Below the pieces are notes generated by a model, which saw only the letters and a program-made list of their open reading frames with translations, was not told the origin of the DNA and ran no database searches. Position numbers and translations under genes: made by a program. From NCBI GenBank assembly GCA_963704595.1, contig OY969922.1, forward strand, positions 3,100,001 through 3,164,000: a DNA stretch of 64,000 bases. The letters run 5' to 3'. This stretch comes from Acuticoccus sp963704595. GTDB lineage: Bacteria > Pseudomonadota > Alphaproteobacteria > Rhizobiales > Amorphaceae. This document shows, piece by piece, positions 61,637 to 64,000 of this stretch. Within the stretch, counting starts at the first letter, position 1. Each line of letters starts with the position of its first letter.

Positions 61637-62541
61637 TGAATGCAAAGGCGGAGCCACTCGGCGACAGGGCGCGGGCGCTGGAAGTGTTCGTCGCCGTCGC
61701 GGCGCACGGGAGCTTCTCCGCCGCCGGCCGGGCGCTGGGGCTGACGCCGTCGGCCATCAGCCGCAGCGTGGACCGGACGGAGCAGCGCCTCGGCGTGCGC
61801 CTCGTCCTGCGCACCACGCGGGCGCTGACGCTGACGGCGGAGGGCCAGTCGTTCCTCGCCTCGGCCCGGCGCATCCTCGCCGACCTCGACGACACCGAAC
61901 AGGCGATCGCCGACCGGGGCGTGCCGCGCGGACGGCTGAGAGTGAGCGCCTCGCAGGCCCACGGCCGGCTCGCCATCGTGCCTCTCCTCGGCGAATTCTC
62001 GCGCCGCTATCCGCACATCCTGCTCGACCTCAACCTCAGCGACCGGCTTGTCGACATCGCGGGCGGACAGGCAGATGTCGGCATCCGCTTCGGCCCCCTC
62101 CCCGACAGCACGCTGACGGCGCGCAAGCTCGGCGTCTCGCGCCGCGCTGTGGTGGCGTCGCCCGAGTACCTCGCGCGCTGCGGCACGCCGGAGGTTCCGG
62201 AGGACCTCCTCGGCCACAACTGCCTCAACTTCAACTTCAGCCGCGTCGAGCCGGTCTGGCCGTTCCGGCACGACGGGCACGACCATGCGCTCCCCGTCAG
62301 GGGAACCATCGAGGCCAACAACGGCGAGACGCTCGGCCAGCTCGCGGTCGCAGGCGTCGGCATCGCGCGGGTCGGCGACTTCAGCGTCGCCGCAGAACTC
62401 GCCGCCGGCCGGCTCGTGCGGATCCTCGAGGAGTACAACCCGGGCGACGAGGAGGTGATCCACGCGGTGTTCGTGGGCGGCGCGAACCTTCCCGCCCGCG
62501 TCCGCGTCTTCGTCGACTATCTCGCCGAGACGCTTTCCTGA
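61636..62541 (+). CDS. LysR family transcriptional regulator
   Basis: A 301-residue LysR protein. DNA-binding domain at residues 10-68 (ALEVFVAVAAHGSFSAAGRA, then LGLTPSAISRSVDRTEQRLG), effector domain after residue 95 (RLRVSASQAHGRLAIVPLLG). The sequence is of the subgroup found next to quinone or aldehyde-detoxifying reductases (CrgA/DsdC-like mixture). It is divergent from the aldo/keto reductase-MFS pair and probably controls it. ATG 61636 has AAGGA 7 bases upstream. Confidence 0.93.
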   Translation: MNAKAEPLGDRARALEVFVAVAAHGSFSAAGRALGLTPSAISRSVDRTEQRLGVRLVLRTTRALTLTAEGQSFLASARRILADLDDTEQAIADRGVPRGRLRVSASQAHGRLAIVPLLGEFSRRYPHILLDLNLSDRLVDIAGGQADVGIRFGPLPDSTLTARKLGVSRRAVVASPEYLARCGTPEVPEDLLGHNCLNFNFSRVEPVWPFRHDGHDHALPVRGTIEANNGETLGQLAVAGVGIARVGDFSVAAELAAGRLVRILEEYNPGDEEVIHAVFVGGANLPARVRVFVDYLAETLS

Positions 62542-62559
62542 CGCCCGCCCCGCGGCAGC

Positions 62560-63400
62560 TCACCGGAGGATGTCGCGGATGCTGGCCGCCAGGGCGCGCG
62601 CCGCTGACGCTGTGGCGGAGTTCGGCGTGCGCGCGCAGGAGCACGATGTCCGACGCGGGCAGCGGCGGCAGCGCGAGATCATCCGGCGCAAGGGGCAGAT
62701 CGGCGCCGACGAGCCTGCCGAGCGGCGCGACCCCGAGGCCCGCGCGCACCGCGGCGAAGAGCGCAAGGCAGCTCCCGCCAGTAAAACTTTCGCGGGAGGG
62801 AATGCCCGCGCGCTCGAGCGCCTTCAGCGCCACCGCCCGCACCGCGCAGGGTGCGGGAAGGAGGACGAGCGGCAGCGGGCCCTCCGGGCGCCTCCAGTCG
62901 GGCGCCACCCGCCAGTCCAGCAGATCGGTGCCGAGAACCTCACCGGTTTCGCCCCCGGCCTCGCGGCGGATGACGGCAAGGTCCACGGCGCCGCTGTCGA
63001 ACAGCGCCCGCACCGCGGCGGACTGGCCGAGCGAGACGGCAAGCCCGGTGCCGCCGGGCAGAGCATGGCGCAGCCGGGCGAGCACGGCATCGAACCGCGT
63101 GCCGAGCGCATGATCGCTGATCCCGATCGCGACGGGCTGGCCGGGCTCCTCCGGCGCCAGCGCAGCGTCGTGCGCGGCGAGAAGCGCTTCCGCCCGAGGC
63201 AGGAACGCGGCACCGGCTTCGGTCAACCTCACGAAGCGCGGCGTCCGGTCCAGAAGCCTGCGGCCGAGCACTGCCTCGAGCCGCTTGATGCGCTGGCTCA
63301 CCACCGGCTGCACGGTGCCCGCCGCCTCCGCCGCTCGCATCAGGTTCCCGTATGCCGCGGCAGCGACGAAAAGGCGAACCGATTCCAGGTCAAGCATCAT
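62560..63400 (-). CDS. LysR family transcriptional regulator, frameshift near the end
   Basis: About 280 residues when read through. Helix-turn-helix at residues 3-60 (LESVRLFVAAAAYGNLMRAA, then GTVQPVVSQRIKRLEAVLG) and an effector domain (VAIGISDHALGTRFDAVLAR). Near 62600 one extra base would make the chain run 60 codons further, deep into the facing lysR gene, with low-complexity Arg/Pro residues; removing it gives the natural end AARALAASIRDILR and a stop at 62560, 18 bases from the other gene. It is divergent from the tautomerase gene. ATG 63400 or 63397. Confidence 0.85.
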
Positions 63401-63492
63401 AGCGATCCGCAATGGCAACGATCATCAATGATAGCATTCCATCAGGCATGGAAAAACGCCAGATTGGCGGCGAACCAAACGGAACTACGCCG

Positions 63493-63894
63493 ATGCCGAT
63501 GATTACAGTTCGCTACGTGACCCCCGAGCCCCGCCCCGGGCTGCGGGCAGAGATTGCGGCACTCGCCGCGAGGCTGGGGGCGGAGGCGCTGGGGAAGTCG
63601 CCGGCCGTGACGGCCGTGCTGGTGGAGCCTGCCGACCCCGAGGCATGGTTCATCGGCGGCGCGAACCCCGCCCATGCCGGCCTCTCCGCCTACTGGCTGG
63701 AAATCAGGGTCACCGCCGGCACCAACACCAAGGCCGAGACGGCAGCGTTCGTGGCAGCCGCCCACGCCGGGATGGCGGACCTCCTCGGCCCGGTCCACGA
63801 AACCTCATACGTGCGCGTGACGGCCGCCGACGGCGACGCCTACGGCTACGGCGGGCGGACGCAGAACGCCCGCTGGGCCGAGGCGAGGCGCTAG
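63493..63894 (+). CDS. Tautomerase superfamily protein, fused double-domain type
   Basis: A 133-residue protein. ATG 63493 is chosen because it leaves Pro as residue 1 after Met removal (MPMITVRYVTP), the catalytic base of the 4-oxalocrotonate tautomerase superfamily. Two beta-alpha-beta units are visible: residues 1-55 and 70-125 (LSAYWLEIRVTAGTNTKAET ... YVRVTAADGDAYGYGG), so it is a tandem-fused form as in cis-CaaD and related enzymes, about twice the length of 4-OT. The second unit lacks an N-terminal Pro by nature. Substrate unknown. Divergent from a LysR gene. Confidence 0.82.
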   Translation: MPMITVRYVTPEPRPGLRAEIAALAARLGAEALGKSPAVTAVLVEPADPEAWFIGGANPAHAGLSAYWLEIRVTAGTNTKAETAAFVAAAHAGMADLLGPVHETSYVRVTAADGDAYGYGGRTQNARWAEARR

Positions 63895-63897
63895 CGG

Positions 63898-64000
63898 TCA
63901 GGCAAGGCGGGCCGACCAGTCCTGCCCGGCCCAGTCCTCGCCATGGCGGCGCGTGAACTCGATGCTGCCATGGCCCGCAAGGTCCGCTGGCTCGAGCCGG
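63898..64000 (-). CDS. C-terminal fragment of an unidentified gene
   Basis: An open minus-strand frame enters from the right edge and ends at TGA 63898-63900, coding for 33 residues (ending GEDWAGQDWSARLA). The gene converges with the tautomerase gene, 3 bases apart. Too little is visible to name the family. Confidence 0.5.
   Translation of the reverse strand, partial: RLEPADLAGHGSIEFTRRHGEDWAGQDWSARLA

Noticed and set aside
59320..62463. 1047-codon minus-strand open frame joining MFS, reductase shadow and lysR antisense
   Set aside because: Only the last 391 codons are the MFS gene; the rest is out of frame with the reductase gene and antisense to lysR.

Overview
The window is high-GC, densely packed DNA from a free-living alphaproteobacterium, most likely of the Hyphomicrobiales (Rhizobiales). 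Markers for this are a SciP-type CtrA inhibitor, a PmtA-like methyltransferase, a GT90 family gene, a bacteriophytochrome with its heme oxygenase, and an elongator tRNA-Met of the alphaproteobacterial type. No phage, insertion sequence, CRISPR array or rRNA operon is visible. The least host-like stretch is the AT-rich segment at about 5.7-6.6 kb, which holds an orphan ribbon-helix-helix gene.

Layout. 0-2.7 kb: end of a mutarotase gene, a ketoglutarate-semialdehyde-type aldehyde dehydrogenase and an MhpD-family hydratase. 2.7-10 kb: trmJ, icd, small unknown genes, a cupin, a GT90 protein, isovaleryl-CoA dehydrogenase and an LprI-like lipoprotein-type gene. 10-16.7 kb: a minus-strand sugar-acid operon (GntR regulator, DHDPS-family dehydratase, L-arabinonate-type IlvD/EDD dehydratase, L-talarate/galactarate dehydratase, UxaA/GarD-family dehydratase). 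With the 0-2 kb genes it forms a route from aldonates/aldarates through 2-ketoglutarate semialdehyde to 2-ketoglutarate. 16.8-27 kb: HupE/UreJ-like protein, rlmJ, a DUF2938 protein, gltB (no gltD beside it), a TetR operon and an AI-2E family protein. 27-37 kb: two paralogous ABC exporters around an FkbM methyltransferase, the bphO-bphP light-sensing operon and an M15 peptidase.

37-48 kb is an aromatic-acid block: a fused indolepyruvate:ferredoxin oxidoreductase-like gene, then a tightly overlapping minus-strand operon (SDR, MarR, enoyl-CoA hydratase, acyl-CoA dehydrogenase, aryl-CoA ligase, RidA) divergent from a bifunctional monooxygenase/old-yellow-enzyme flavoprotein. This set matches the aerobic CoA-dependent 2-aminobenzoate (anthranilate) type of pathway. 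48-54.7 kb: a GH3 hexosaminidase, a tandem pair of secreted EF-hand proteins, NUDIX hydrolase, phosphoesterase, sciP, mnmA, a methyltransferase and tRNA-Met. 54.7-59.3 kb: LysR regulator and an NMT1/SsuA-type ABC uptake operon with an embedded SDR. 59.3-64 kb: MFS exporter, aldo/keto reductase, two LysR regulators and a fused tautomerase.

The most striking anomaly is technical or evolutionary. At about 44 places a conserved protein continues in another frame after one extra (rarely one missing) base. The sites are concentrated at 37-48 kb and 55.8-59.1 kb but also hit gltB, one ABC exporter and a hypothetical gene. The sequence on both sides stays fully coding and split motifs (for example the SDR YxxxK) are restored when the base is removed, so I treat these as intact genes with probable consensus errors and annotate their full extents. 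I saw no clearly new defence or mobile system. The best leads are RidA inside the aminobenzoyl-CoA operon, the redundant aldarate dehydratases, the EF-hand duplication and the candidate CtrA site at sciP.
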